Assembly (NCBI RefSeq): GCF_009363615.1
Contig: NZ_CP045385.1
Location: forward strand, 62,001-126,000
From: Ruegeria sp. THAF33
GTDB taxonomy: Bacteria; Pseudomonadota; Alphaproteobacteria; Rhodobacterales; Rhodobacteraceae
DNA length: 64,000 nt
Direction: 5' to 3'
In this document: positions 1-8,015 of the stretch, piece after piece
How positions within the stretch are numbered: the first letter of the stretch is position 1
Layout: each line of letters begins with the position of its first letter
Made by a program: the position numbers and the translations under genes
The notes under the pieces: generated by a model
Databases searched by the model: none
What the model saw: the letters and a program-made list of their open reading frames with translations, nothing else
Told to the model about the DNA's origin: nothing

Positions 1-30
1 CCCCCGCCATTTGCCCGATGGAGACCAGAA

Positions 31-318
31 ATGCAGCAGCTTGATTTGATACCGATGGCCCCGACCGAGAAAGGAACACCCGGCGCAAGTTGGTGGGCCG
101 GTGCCTGGGAATGCCGAAATCATGACGGATATTTCCAGACCCGCGAGCAGGGGCGGGGGCCGTGGAAATTCGTGATCTACGGGTTTGGTGATGACGATGT
201 TTCCGTCTACGGCGTCAACCCGTTCGGCGAGTTGATCCGCCAAAGGGTGCCCATCGACCAGCAGGACCGCATCACCATTCTTGGCCGCAAATATGGCCGG
301 GATAACTGGCAGCACTAA
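31..318 (+). CDS. hypothetical protein (95 aa)
   Basis: A 95-residue protein of unknown function. The ATG is preceded by GGAGACC at a good distance, which supports this start. It is rich in aromatic residues and glycine (SWWAGAWE, FVIYGFGDDD) and has no membrane segment or signal peptide. It is the first of a string of small plus-strand genes that ends before the mobilisation genes, so it probably belongs to mobile-element cargo. I do not recognise a family. Confidence 0.5.
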   Translation: MQQLDLIPMAPTEKGTPGASWWAGAWECRNHDGYFQTREQGRGPWKFVIYGFGDDDVSVYGVNPFGELIRQRVPIDQQDRITILGRKYGRDNWQH

Positions 319-359
319 GCCGGGCGAAGCCCGAAAACTGAAATCGAGAGGACAGGCAA

Positions 360-608
360 ATGTATGCCCATTGTTTCCGTTCTGGACACATCGAGCTTTC
401 CGCACATCCCGACATCGAGGGCGGGATTTGTATCGGGGAAGGAACAGAGGACGAGCTGACCCGCAAACTGGATGGACGCGCCCGCATGTCATGGAATGAC
501 ACGTGGTTGATCCCCGGAGTTCCGGAGGCCGAAACCGGGGATGCGGCCTTAGACGCCACCATTCGGTTCAAGACCCGGATGGACGAACCTTTGCCCGAGG
601 CCGGATAG
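360..608 (+). CDS. hypothetical protein (82 aa)
   Basis: An 82-residue acidic protein starting MYAHCFRSGHIELS. A GAGGAC ribosome-binding site lies just ahead of the ATG. It sits 41 bp after the preceding small gene and its stop codon directly abuts the next start, which suggests one transcript. There are no recognisable motifs. The type is common in small accessory clusters of plasmids and prophages, but the function is unknown. Confidence 0.5.
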   Translation: MYAHCFRSGHIELSAHPDIEGGICIGEGTEDELTRKLDGRARMSWNDTWLIPGVPEAETGDAALDATIRFKTRMDEPLPEAG

Positions 609-857
609 GTGCGCCACCAGCTCACCTTGCCGGGGCTCGATCAGCCGCGCCGCGAGCAGCGCGTTTTGATGCACGCGGCTGATGTGGGTCAAGCCCCCGG
701 TATGATGCCCGGTTGGCGAACTGCCAAGGGTGGGCACTTCATATGCGGTCAGTGTGGTCATGACGCCGGATGGAGTTTTGACATGACCGATACTGAAATT
801 CGGCGGGGCATTCCGTGCCCGGTCTGCAACCACGAAAAGGAGGATTCCGATGCTTGA
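609..857 (+). CDS. small zinc-ribbon-like protein
   Basis: An 82-residue protein with two CxxC knuckles (ICGQC near residue 46 and CPVC near residue 72), the layout of a small zinc ribbon. The GTG start follows the upstream stop codon immediately, so translation is probably coupled. Its last codons overlap the next gene by 8 bp. Zinc ribbons of this size usually bind nucleic acid or protein, but nothing here shows the partner. Confidence 0.5.
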   Translation: MRHQLTLPGLDQPRREQRVLMHAADVGQAPGMMPGWRTAKGGHFICGQCGHDAGWSFDMTDTEIRRGIPCPVCNHEKEDSDA

Positions 858-1008
858 GAAATGTGTTCATCACACCATCGACATTGCTGTTGCCGGTGCC
901 CTTCTGGTGGCAGCAGTTTCAGCATTTTGCTGGCACGCGGAACAGCGCGCCACTACCGAGGTTTGGAAGTCTGACCGTGCCGCCCGGCTGACCGTCGCGC
1001 GAGACTGA
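850..1008 (+). CDS. tiny single-pass membrane protein (52 aa)
   Basis: A 52-residue reading frame that begins inside the last codons of the zinc-ribbon gene, behind a very strong AAGGAGG site 6 bases before the ATG. Residues about 9-28 (IDIAVAGALLVAAVSAFCWH) form one hydrophobic helix and the tail is charged. The overlap and the ribosome-binding site argue that it is real despite its size. The look resembles small phage or plasmid membrane proteins, but no function can be assigned. Confidence 0.5.
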   Translation: MLEKCVHHTIDIAVAGALLVAAVSAFCWHAEQRATTEVWKSDRAARLTVARD

Positions 1009-1018
1009 CCCGGCCCTT

Positions 1019-1276
1019 TCAGCGCGTCCTGTTCTTCCTATCATCGACCATCCGGGCGAGGTCCGGATAGCCCGCGCCGCATCGGTTGTGCAGGTCCAGC
1101 CCGTCCTTTTCTCGGTCGCATGTTTTGGCGATGATCTTGAGCGCCGAGGGCAGCGGCGTGTCAGCACCGACCAGCTCAATGAACCGCTTTTTCGGGTACT
1201 GCCCGTACCGCCTGCAGGTCTTGCAGTTGATCCGGACCATCTCAAACGGATAATCCCAAGCCCTCACAGCGTACAA
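1019..1276 (-). CDS. conserved hypothetical, cysteine-pair protein (85 aa)
   Basis: An 85-residue protein convergent with the preceding cluster. It contains CKTCRRYGQY followed by KRFIELVGADTPLPSAL and a second Cys pair (TCDRE, NRCGAGYPDL). I recognise this pattern from small conserved hypothetical proteins in rhodobacterial mobile DNA; it would fit a zinc-stabilised fold. The start codon would be TTG, and an ATG lies 12 codons in, so the exact N-terminus is uncertain. Confidence 0.5.
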   Translation of the reverse strand: MYAVRAWDYPFEMVRINCKTCRRYGQYPKKRFIELVGADTPLPSALKIIAKTCDREKDGLDLHNRCGAGYPDLARMVDDRKNRTR

Positions 1277-1885
1277 CCCCCGGTAGTGCGATTTTCACGC
1301 GGTCTGAAAATCTTCAACCCTTCCATTCTCAGCATCTACCCCACGGGTCCGATTAGAGCCAGCGTAAAGGCTGGCCGCTCAGTCCCCGTTCGGGCCACCC
1401 AACGCGAAGCCGCGCGACTGGCACCGTGCCAAGATCCCGACTGAGACACCCTGACCTGATGTGCTACAGCCGGTCAGCTCGTCGGGTCGCGCGGCTGCAG
1501 CCCAGCCGATTTGTTGGCGCACTGACCTGACCGGCAGAGCCAATGCCAACTCGTCGGCACCCGCCGCCAGAGCGTCGGGAAGTTGAGCGCGCCCAGGCGC
1601 GCGGAAAATGCAGATTGCATTTAACGTGCCGGAAAGTGACGGGCGCTGTTCGGGCAGCCCACGCTTTGCGTGATTGCCCTGCGCCAGTCCACCGGCACCC
1701 ACGCCTGTTGATTGGAAAAGGGACGGAACCCTTTTCCCGGCGTGGAAATAGCCTCCAAGAGCAAAGTTGCTCCGATCATGATTGGAGAAAATGCGGATTT
1801 CTCAAATCACATCGGTTTACTCTTGGTGATTATGACAGGATAAGGTAGTTGTGTTACAAATCACAAATACAACCAGAGGTATAGA
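1277..1885. other. non-coding region upstream of mob genes (possible oriT)
   Basis: About 610 bp without a convincing gene. It precedes the accessory-relaxase pair, the usual place for a transfer origin. It contains a perfect 9-bp inverted repeat (1714-1737) and a short CACGC-TTT-GCGTG hairpin near 1660. No nic site can be named from sequence alone. Confidence 0.35.
1714..1737. repeat. perfect 9-bp inverted repeat, oriT hairpin candidate
   Basis: GGAAAAGGG and CCCTTTTCC are separated by six bases (ACGGAA). No T-run follows, so it is a poor intrinsic terminator. It lies about 150 bp upstream of the mobilisation gene pair, consistent with an oriT recognition hairpin. Confidence 0.4.
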
Positions 1886-2305
1886 TTGAGCAAGCCCAGC
1901 GACACCACTGTCTTCTCCGTTCGACTGCCATCAGATGCCTTGGCGCGTTTGGAAGAGGCCGTGCAGTCGCTTGGGGCCAAGAGCCGCAACCAAATCATCC
2001 AACGACTGATCTATCGTCTGATCGGCTATCTCGATCCTGACCCCGCTGTTGTGGGTCTCTGGCAGACGCACTTGCGACAGGTTCAGGGCGGATACACCAA
2101 CCTCAACCAGCTTGCGAAATCCGCCAAGCGCGGCTCGGTGATCTGGACGGATGACGATCGGTGCGACGTCGAAAATCTCCATCGAGCGATCATCCAGCAC
2201 CGGCAAGACTTGAGGGCGCTGATCACCGCGGCGCGTCGAAACCGCGAGCCGGACTCTGCTATTCGCCGGATTTTGCGTCACGACGATTGGACATCTGAAG
2301 AATGA
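1886..2305 (+). CDS. ribbon-helix-helix mobilisation accessory protein (MobC-like)
   Basis: A 139-residue protein. The N-terminus (TVFSVRLPSDALARLEEAVQ) has the strand-helix pattern of a ribbon-helix-helix DNA-binding domain, and the rest matches the size and layout of relaxosome accessory proteins that bind oriT and recruit the relaxase. The start is TTG with AGAGGT six bases upstream. Its stop overlaps the relaxase start (ATGA), so the pair is translationally coupled. That coupling is the strongest evidence for its role; sequence similarity to MobC is only general. Confidence 0.65.
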   Translation: MSKPSDTTVFSVRLPSDALARLEEAVQSLGAKSRNQIIQRLIYRLIGYLDPDPAVVGLWQTHLRQVQGGYTNLNQLAKSAKRGSVIWTDDDRCDVENLHRAIIQHRQDLRALITAARRNREPDSAIRRILRHDDWTSEE

Positions 2306-4155
2306 ACACCGTGACCCGAGATCTCACAGCAGGGGATTTCCTGGAGCTTGCCTTCCGGGAAGCGCAGAAGGGTGTTGATCGGTCCAAGCAGATCAGCCAG
2401 CAGCTTCAAACCGCCAAGCGCATGAAGTTCATGATCTCGCGGGCTTCATCCATCAAGGCGCGGCTGGGTGCCGTGGTTGGAAAACCCGAGGCGGTTGTGA
2501 AACACGTCCGCAAAGGTGGGGTGAAAAACGCGCATGAGCTGCGCCGCCAGATCACCTATCTGACTGTCCGGGCAGAAGGCGTATTGGACATCCGGGACAA
2601 CGGTGTGACCCCGCTCGATGCGGATCAGGTCAGTGATCTGATCGAGACCTGGGCCGAGGATTTCAACGGGAAAACCAATTACGGGTATACCCGTCACATG
2701 ATCGTTTCTTTTCCCGATGGCACCTATCCGGACGCCGCGCATGAGGCCGGTTTGGAGTTCGCGGACCGTCTGTTTGGAAGCGGTGATTTTGGGGATACCT
2801 GGGATTACCTGACCGTGTTCCACAACGACACCGATAACCCCCATGTCCACATCGTTGTGAACAACCGAGGCGTCGAGCATGGGCAGTGGCTCGCTATGGG
2901 AATGAGCAGTGACATGAACATCGACGTTCAGCGCGCCATCCAGGTTGAGGTTGCCGAAGGATACGGCATTGAGCTGACCGCAACGACCCGCCTTGAGCGC
3001 GGTTTGCGGCAGGAAGTCGAGACCGACACGTGGAAAGTTCAGGCCGGAATGTCACTTGTTGAAAGCACTCCGGAGGTTGAAGTTACGGCCCGCGACATGG
3101 CCGCCGATGTGATGACTCTCTCCATCGCAAGAATGTCGGATCTGTTTGATGAGCGCGCCAACGCCGTCAAAGACCGGATCGAAGAGTTTGCCATCCAACT
3201 CGTGGAAGGAGACGAACCAGTGGTTTCACGCATGGAACATCTACTGGATCAGGCCCATCATTTTGATGACTATGGCGAGCCGGGAGACCCTTCTTACGTG
3301 TCTCCCGAGGTTATGAGCAACCTGCGGCGACACATCGAAACAGGTGGGTCCGAGGAAACCATCGCGCCCGAGCTGAAGGCTCAGGTTGTTGCCCATATCA
3401 GCGACGTTCGGGACAACGAACAGAGCCATCCGTATCTGTCTGCTTTGGCGGATATTGTCGATGACAAGGCGTTCCAGGCGTCCGCTGATTACGCCCCGGC
3501 AGCACGCCGCTACGAGGTCTATATGCAGGACACCTTGGGCGAGGGGGCCTATGAGGACTTCCAGTCTCAGACCAAAGAATTGCTGCAATCAATCGACAAG
3601 ATGGAAGGGCTGGCCCGTGAAGTTGACGACCCGCATCTGCGTGTCGCAATGGATATTCAGATTGGTGAGCTGAAGGGTGACGTTGCGAATCTGCGCACTA
3701 ACGACCCGGACCTTCAAGCCTTCATCATCGAAGACCGGCGATATTCAACGATGATGGATACTGCTGAAATGGACACCCTTGATTATCCGCAAGCCGAGCA
3801 ATGGGTCGACATCCGCAAGGAAGTCACCGACACGGCCAGCAGCTACGGCCTCGATGGCGAGGCGTTTGTTGCCCGCTTTGGCGACCATCACAACGTCACT
3901 CTGGGCACAACTATGGGGTGGCGCAGCGAAGACATATCGACTGCAGCGGCCCACTTCCAGGTGCAAGGATTGTCAGACAGCCACCACCGCGCTGAGACCG
4001 TTGTTGACGAGCTGCACCAGCTTGCCTCCTCCAGGATCATCGCCATCTCCGAAGAACTCTCAGAGGTTCACGCCCACGCAACGCACTCGCTCTTGCAAGG
4101 GCGCGGCGTCGATACCGGTCATAGCTTGGAGGACGATGACGGGCACAGCTTGTAA
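2302..4155 (+). CDS. MOBP/VirD2-like relaxase
   Basis: A 617-residue DNA-nicking transfer protein. The N-terminal half shows relaxase motifs: a candidate catalytic Tyr86 in RRQITYLTV, RHMIVSFPDGT around residue 132, and the metal-binding triad in HNDTDNPHVHIVVN (His174, His181, His183). The family cleaves oriT, stays covalently bound to the strand and is carried through a type IV secretion system. No helicase or primase motifs are visible; the C-terminal ~330 residues form a separate acidic domain ending GHSL. That domain is repeated in the gene at 4537-5280. It is coupled by ATGA to the upstream accessory gene. No coupling protein or type IV secretion genes are in view, so the element would be mobilisable rather than self-transmissible. 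Confidence 0.85.
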   Translation: MNTVTRDLTAGDFLELAFREAQKGVDRSKQISQQLQTAKRMKFMISRASSIKARLGAVVGKPEAVVKHVRKGGVKNAHELRRQITYLTVRAEGVLDIRDNGVTPLDADQVSDLIETWAEDFNGKTNYGYTRHMIVSFPDGTYPDAAHEAGLEFADRLFGSGDFGDTWDYLTVFHNDTDNPHVHIVVNNRGVEHGQWLAMGMSSDMNIDVQRAIQVEVAEGYGIELTATTRLERGLRQEVETDTWKVQAGMSLVESTPEVEVTARDMAADVMTLSIARMSDLFDERANAVKDRIEEFAIQLVEGDEPVVSRMEHLLDQAHHFDDYGEPGDPSYVSPEVMSNLRRHIETGGSEETIAPELKAQVVAHISDVRDNEQSHPYLSALADIVDDKAFQASADYAPAARRYEVYMQDTLGEGAYEDFQSQTKELLQSIDKMEGLAREVDDPHLRVAMDIQIGELKGDVANLRTNDPDLQAFIIEDRRYSTMMDTAEMDTLDYPQAEQWVDIRKEVTDTASSYGLDGEAFVARFGDHHNVTLGTTMGWRSEDISTAAAHFQVQGLSDSHHRAETVVDELHQLASSRIIAISEELSEVHAHATHSLLQGRGVDTGHSLEDDDGHSL

Positions 4156-4242
4156 GGACGTCACCCGGTCTGCCTGATGCGCGCGCCAACGCCACAGGCA
4201 GATCCATCAAAGAGTTTTCCATCAACTCGCAAAGGAAAAACT

Positions 4243-4518
4243 ATGGTTTCGCGTACAGACTATCTTTTGAACGAAGTCGAACACTTCGCACCCTATTCCC
4301 AATTTGATCAATTCGCCCCGCGCGAGGATCGCGTTTCTGAGCAGATCGACATCATCATGAAAGAGCAGCAGGCGATGGGCTTTGATCGTGCAGCCATCGC
4401 TTCAAAGAGCTTCGACATCGAGGACCAAGCCAACCGCCGCGTTGACGAACATACGGCGCAACAGGATCTGATCGAAGAACTGAAAATCGAATTGGAGGCT
4501 GCGGAGCGGTCAGGGTAG
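4243..4518 (+). CDS. hypothetical acidic protein (91 aa)
   Basis: I chose the ATG at 4243 because AAAGGAAAAA precedes it; a longer frame opens at 4177 but has no good ribosome-binding site. The 91-residue product is acidic and probably helical (EHTAQQDLIEELKIELEAAE). It lies between the relaxase and the paralogue of the relaxase tail and is probably co-transcribed with both. No family recognised. Confidence 0.5.
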   Translation: MVSRTDYLLNEVEHFAPYSQFDQFAPREDRVSEQIDIIMKEQQAMGFDRAAIASKSFDIEDQANRRVDEHTAQQDLIEELKIELEAAERSG

Positions 4519-4536
4519 CCGGTAGATCTGAACGAT

Positions 4537-5280
4537 ATGCAGGCTTTGGTTTCTCAGCACATGACCGATGCTCAGGAATACGACCTGTATCACCCCTACT
4601 ATTCGTCCCTTGCGGATCTGTCGGGCGACAAAGGTTTTCAGGATTCCGACGACTACCAGTCGCCCGGTGATCGCTATGTTCAGTATATGCAATCCGCTCT
4701 GGGTCAGGCCGGTTTCCAGAACTACGAGCAACAGACCAAGGACATTGTGAACTCCATCGAGAGCATGGAGGCTCTTGCACGAGAGGTCGAAGATCCGCAT
4801 TTGCGTGCCGCAATGGACGTCCAAATCGGAGAGCTGAAGGGCGATGTTGCTGAACTGCGCCCATACGACACCGACCTGCAGGCATACACTGTCGAAGATG
4901 ACTGCTACACCACATCCATGAATGCAGCCGAGCTGGATAACCTGGACCCGACTGAAGCCGAAAAATGGCTGGCTGTGCGTGATGACATTGTTGCAACCGC
5001 CAACAGCTTCGGTCTCGACGGAAACACCTTCCTGGCCCGCTACAACGATCATGACAGCGTTTCAGTCGGCACAACGGCGACTTGGAAAGACGCGGACATT
5101 TCCACCGCTGCTGCCCACTTTAACCGCCAAGGCGTTCCGGACAGCTACGAGCGCGCCGAGGCCGTTGTTGGTGAGCTGCACCAGGTTTCGTCCAGCAAGA
5201 TTGCCGCCGTGTTGCAAGAGATTGCCCATACCCGCGAACAGGCCACCCACATCCATGAAGATGAGGGGCACAGCTTGTAG
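4537..5280 (+). CDS. stand-alone paralogue of the relaxase C-terminal domain
   Basis: A 247-residue protein that aligns end to end with the relaxase C-terminal domain. In one 41-residue stretch starting MEALAREVEDPHLR I count 32 identical positions. Both proteins end in a short acidic tail and GHSL. Similarity also extends a few codons before the ATG (PVDLND matching APELKA), up to an in-frame stop at 4516. The gene may therefore be a tail duplication that lost its relaxase half and gained a new start, and no strong ribosome-binding site is evident. The shared C-terminus could be a type IV secretion signal; that is inference. Function otherwise unknown. Confidence 0.65.
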   Translation: MQALVSQHMTDAQEYDLYHPYYSSLADLSGDKGFQDSDDYQSPGDRYVQYMQSALGQAGFQNYEQQTKDIVNSIESMEALAREVEDPHLRAAMDVQIGELKGDVAELRPYDTDLQAYTVEDDCYTTSMNAAELDNLDPTEAEKWLAVRDDIVATANSFGLDGNTFLARYNDHDSVSVGTTATWKDADISTAAAHFNRQGVPDSYERAEAVVGELHQVSSSKIAAVLQEIAHTREQATHIHEDEGHSL

Positions 5281-6260
5281 GGGCTACGCAGAAGGTACTT
5301 TTGATGCAGCAGGACCAGTTTCAGGCTTGGTGCAAAACAGGGCGGTATGGAAGTTGCCGAACGGGATGTGTTGAAAACCGACCCTTCGCGGCACCTTGCC
5401 TGAACTGGTAAGACGCGGGACATAGCTGCCGTAGGCTCAACGGTTGCTGAGGACCGGTCTCAGCCCCAAAGCGGTCATGCTTGATCAGCACGTCGGGCGG
5501 GAACCGGCCATTCGCTTTCGGCGCGAAAAAGCCATTTGCACTCTTGCTTAGCGGTCATTCGACGACGGACAGCCTATAACATCAAACGGATGATCACCCT
5601 GATCGGGGTACGTGGGCTTCTGACCGCCATTCCGGCCTAATCCGGGGCGAACCGTTCAGATTGCGCGGCGGGATACGCCGATTAGAGCTCAATTTCCACC
5701 CTGCTCCAGCGCAATTGGCCCCAAAAATGGTTCAGAAACCGAAACCCCCAAAGGAAACCAGCAGAAAATCTCTAACGTCGAAAACCAAAGAGGTTTCCAC
5801 ACAGCGTCGGTCGAATTCGTCCACAAGTTCGGACGTTCTGAGCACTCGAGTACTCAGACTTAGCTGCTTCAAATGACTAAGTTCCTTGGCCGCCCAAACG
5901 CGTCGCCTAGTGCCTAAATTCCATTGCTCAGGTGGGTTTTATACTTTGGCCATATCCCATTAACTGGTCAACATGGTCAGGTTACGCCAACAAATTTCGA
6001 AGTGGAAAATTGAGGCAAGGCGAAGACTGGTTGCGAATACCGGTGGACCATCGAGCAGCGAGGCAAACGAGCTCTTTCGGAGACTTGCCGAAGATAACCC
6101 ATTGATGACGATTGTGTTCATCTTCGGGGGGTGTCGGGACGACACCTTGCGGCGAAGCACTGTATCGGCGATCGGGCCGGTTCGCCGCGCCCAAGAACGA
6201 AATTGTTAGCGGACTACGAGCTACATGGTTCGGTCGTCATTCAATCGACAGAGGCGCGCG
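5281..6260. other. gene-poor region between mob module and urease cluster
   Basis: About 980 bp with no convincing gene. Contents: one dispersed repeat copy (about 5430-5476), an almost perfect 20-bp palindrome CTGAGCACTCGAGTACTCAG at 5838-5857, and a GGTGTCG-GGA-CGACACC hairpin at 6130-6146. A 78-codon frame at 5973-6209 (MVRLRQQISKWKIEARRR) may be a relic but has no ribosome-binding site or family match I can name. Confidence 0.4.
5430..5476 (-). repeat. dispersed intergenic repeat copy
   Basis: Read on the minus strand this segment matches 59,282-59,330 with few mismatches; the shared core includes CTGAGACCGGTCCTCA and GAGCCTA. It belongs to a mosaic repeat family found only between genes in this window. 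Confidence 0.55.
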
Positions 6261-6911
6261 TCAATGGCCAAAAGTCTCTGCTACAGTTCTATCTGCAGTT
6301 TTCAGACCTCCGATCTGCGCCAACAAACTGACGATCGCATCAACGCCCGTACGGTGGCGCAGTGCAGAGAACACGAAAGGCCGGCCTTTCCTCATACGTG
6401 TCGCGTCGCGTTCCATCACTTCGAGCGATGCTCCGACATGGGGGGCGAGGTCGGTTTTGTTGATGATCAGAATGTCTGATTTTGTGATCGCCGGGCCACC
6501 TTTGCGCGGGATTTCCTCGCCCGCAGCAACGTCAATGACATATATCGTTAGGTCCGCCAACTCGGGGCTGAACGTGGCCGACAGGTTGTCGCCACCGCTT
6601 TCGATCAGCACCACATCTACATCGGGGTGGCGCGCCTGCATTTCAGCAACAGCCGCAAGGTTGATCGAGGCATCCTCGCGGATTGCTGTGTGCGGGCAGC
6701 CGCCGGTTTCGACGCCAATGATCCGGTCCTGCGGCAGGATCTGCATCCGCATCAGGGCTTCAGCATCCTCTTGAGTGTAAATGTCGTTAGTGATGACACC
6801 CAGGGAGCAGACGTCACGCAGGGCTTCGGAAAGGGCGGCAGTCAAGGTGGTTTTGCCAGCTCCGACCGGGCCGCCGATGCCCACGCGGAGGGGGCCGTTC
6901 ATACTGCTCAT
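6261..6911 (-). CDS. ureG: urease accessory GTPase UreG
   Basis: 216 residues, the usual length. The P-loop [13 protein letters not shown] lies near residue 13, followed by the conserved [23 protein letters not shown] and [13 protein letters not shown] segments of SIMIBI-class GTPases. UreG couples GTP hydrolysis to nickel delivery into apo-urease together with UreD, UreF and UreE. It is the last gene of the ure operon and its start overlaps the ureF stop by 4 bp (ATGA). No clear intrinsic terminator follows; the 6130-6146 hairpin lacks a T-run. Confidence 0.97.
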   Translation of the reverse strand: MSSMNGPLRVGIGGPVGAGKTTLTAALSEALRDVCSLGVITNDIYTQEDAEALMRMQILPQDRIIGVETGGCPHTAIREDASINLAAVAEMQARHPDVDVVLIESGGDNLSATFSPELADLTIYVIDVAAGEEIPRKGGPAITKSDILIINKTDLAPHVGASLEVMERDATRMRKGRPFVFSALRHRTGVDAIVSLLAQIGGLKTADRTVAETFGH

Positions 6912-7561
6912 GTTCGAAAAATCCTTGAATATTGAGTTTCGTGCTGCATCGTGGCGATGTCGGTCATGAAGGTGGTCGAACTCAGCTCGCTCAGACCTGT
7001 TTGCTGCGCTGTTTCAGCGATATCGGCGCAGAGCGGCGTCAGGTCGCGGATCAATCGCTGCGCGTCGGTCTGACCCAGAGGCACAAGGCGGGTAGCGCAG
7101 GCGACCAGGTTGCTCATGAACGCCTGCAGGAACATCTGTGTCACCAGCAGACGAGGCAGGTTCTGCATCCGCGCGGCGCGGCCCACCGCGACCGAATAGG
7201 TGAGGCGCTGTAGGTCCAACCCCCAGATATCTCCGGTCACGAACCCGAAGGCCCGACCCAGAAGATCGGTTTCCATAAGCCGTTCCGATCCAGCGCACAT
7301 GGCGCGGGCGGTGGTATCGATCCGGGTCAAAGCAGCCCTGTCAGCGGCATCATAGGCGGCCACAAGAAACAGCGCGTCATTCCAGCCCGAGCCATGTTGC
7401 AGCACCGTCGCGACCCAATCGCCTGTCTGGTCAGCGCCCGCGACCCGGCCCTGTTCGATCGCGGCTTCCAACCCATGGGAATAGGCGAATCCGCCCACCG
7501 GATAGGCCGGGGACAACCACTGCGTCAGCGTCAGGATGTCGGCGTTAATGGGTGTGTCCAT
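6908..7561 (-). CDS. ureF: urease accessory protein UreF
   Basis: About 217 residues from the ATG at 7561; an upstream in-frame ATG at 7579 is also possible. The N-terminus ([23 protein letters not shown]) is diagnostic of UreF, an all-helical cytoplasmic protein that bridges UreD and UreG and regulates the GTPase during nickel insertion. It overlaps both neighbours (the 3' end of ureE and the ureG start), typical of tight translational coupling. Confidence 0.95.
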   Translation of the reverse strand: MDTPINADILTLTQWLSPAYPVGGFAYSHGLEAAIEQGRVAGADQTGDWVATVLQHGSGWNDALFLVAAYDAADRAALTRIDTTARAMCAGSERLMETDLLGRAFGFVTGDIWGLDLQRLTYSVAVGRAARMQNLPRLLVTQMFLQAFMSNLVACATRLVPLGQTDAQRLIRDLTPLCADIAETAQQTGLSELSSTTFMTDIATMQHETQYSRIFRT

Positions 7562-7997
7562 GGGTCCTGCCATGACCATATGCGCCGCCTTCGGGGGTAA
7601 AGGGTTCGACGACTTCGCGGATGTCGGCCCCCAGTTTCGTCAGCATGTCGCGGATGACGTGATCGCGCTGAATCAGCAGCCTGTCTGCTTCGATCTGGCA
7701 GGGCGTGTGCCGGTTGCCGATATGCCATGCCAGTTGCAGCAGATGGTCGCCGCTGATTTCCAGAAGGTCTTCGGGGGCGGCGATGATCTCGATCTCGCGC
7801 CCGTCTTCGAGCACCAGAACCCCGCCATGATCCAGAGACTTTGTCTGGGCCAGATCGACCAGAAACGCCTCACCCTCATCGGTTGCCAGCATCTTTCGGC
7901 GCAGGAAGCGCCCGTCATAGTCCAAAGAAACCTGCGCATAGGCCGGGGTGTGGGGGTGATTGTGATAGATGCGGGCGGTTTTGATCGCGGAGGTCAT
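7545..7997 (-). CDS. ureE: urease nickel metallochaperone UreE
   Basis: 150 residues. The central WHIGNRHTPCQIE segment carries the conserved nickel-binding His of UreE dimers, and the C-terminus is His-rich ([11 protein letters not shown]), although shorter than the Klebsiella tail. UreE hands Ni2+ to UreG for the urease active site. It lies 18 bp downstream of ureC and overlaps ureF. Confidence 0.95.
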   Translation of the reverse strand: MTSAIKTARIYHNHPHTPAYAQVSLDYDGRFLRRKMLATDEGEAFLVDLAQTKSLDHGGVLVLEDGREIEIIAAPEDLLEISGDHLLQLAWHIGNRHTPCQIEADRLLIQRDHVIRDMLTKLGADIREVVEPFTPEGGAYGHGRTHGHTH

Positions 7998-8015
7998 CTT
8001 GGCCTTCTTCCTGTC

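Noticed and set aside
6130..6146. GGTGTCG-GGA-CGACACC hairpin as ureG terminator
   Set aside because: Lies 115 bp past the ureG stop and lacks a T-run on the relevant strand.
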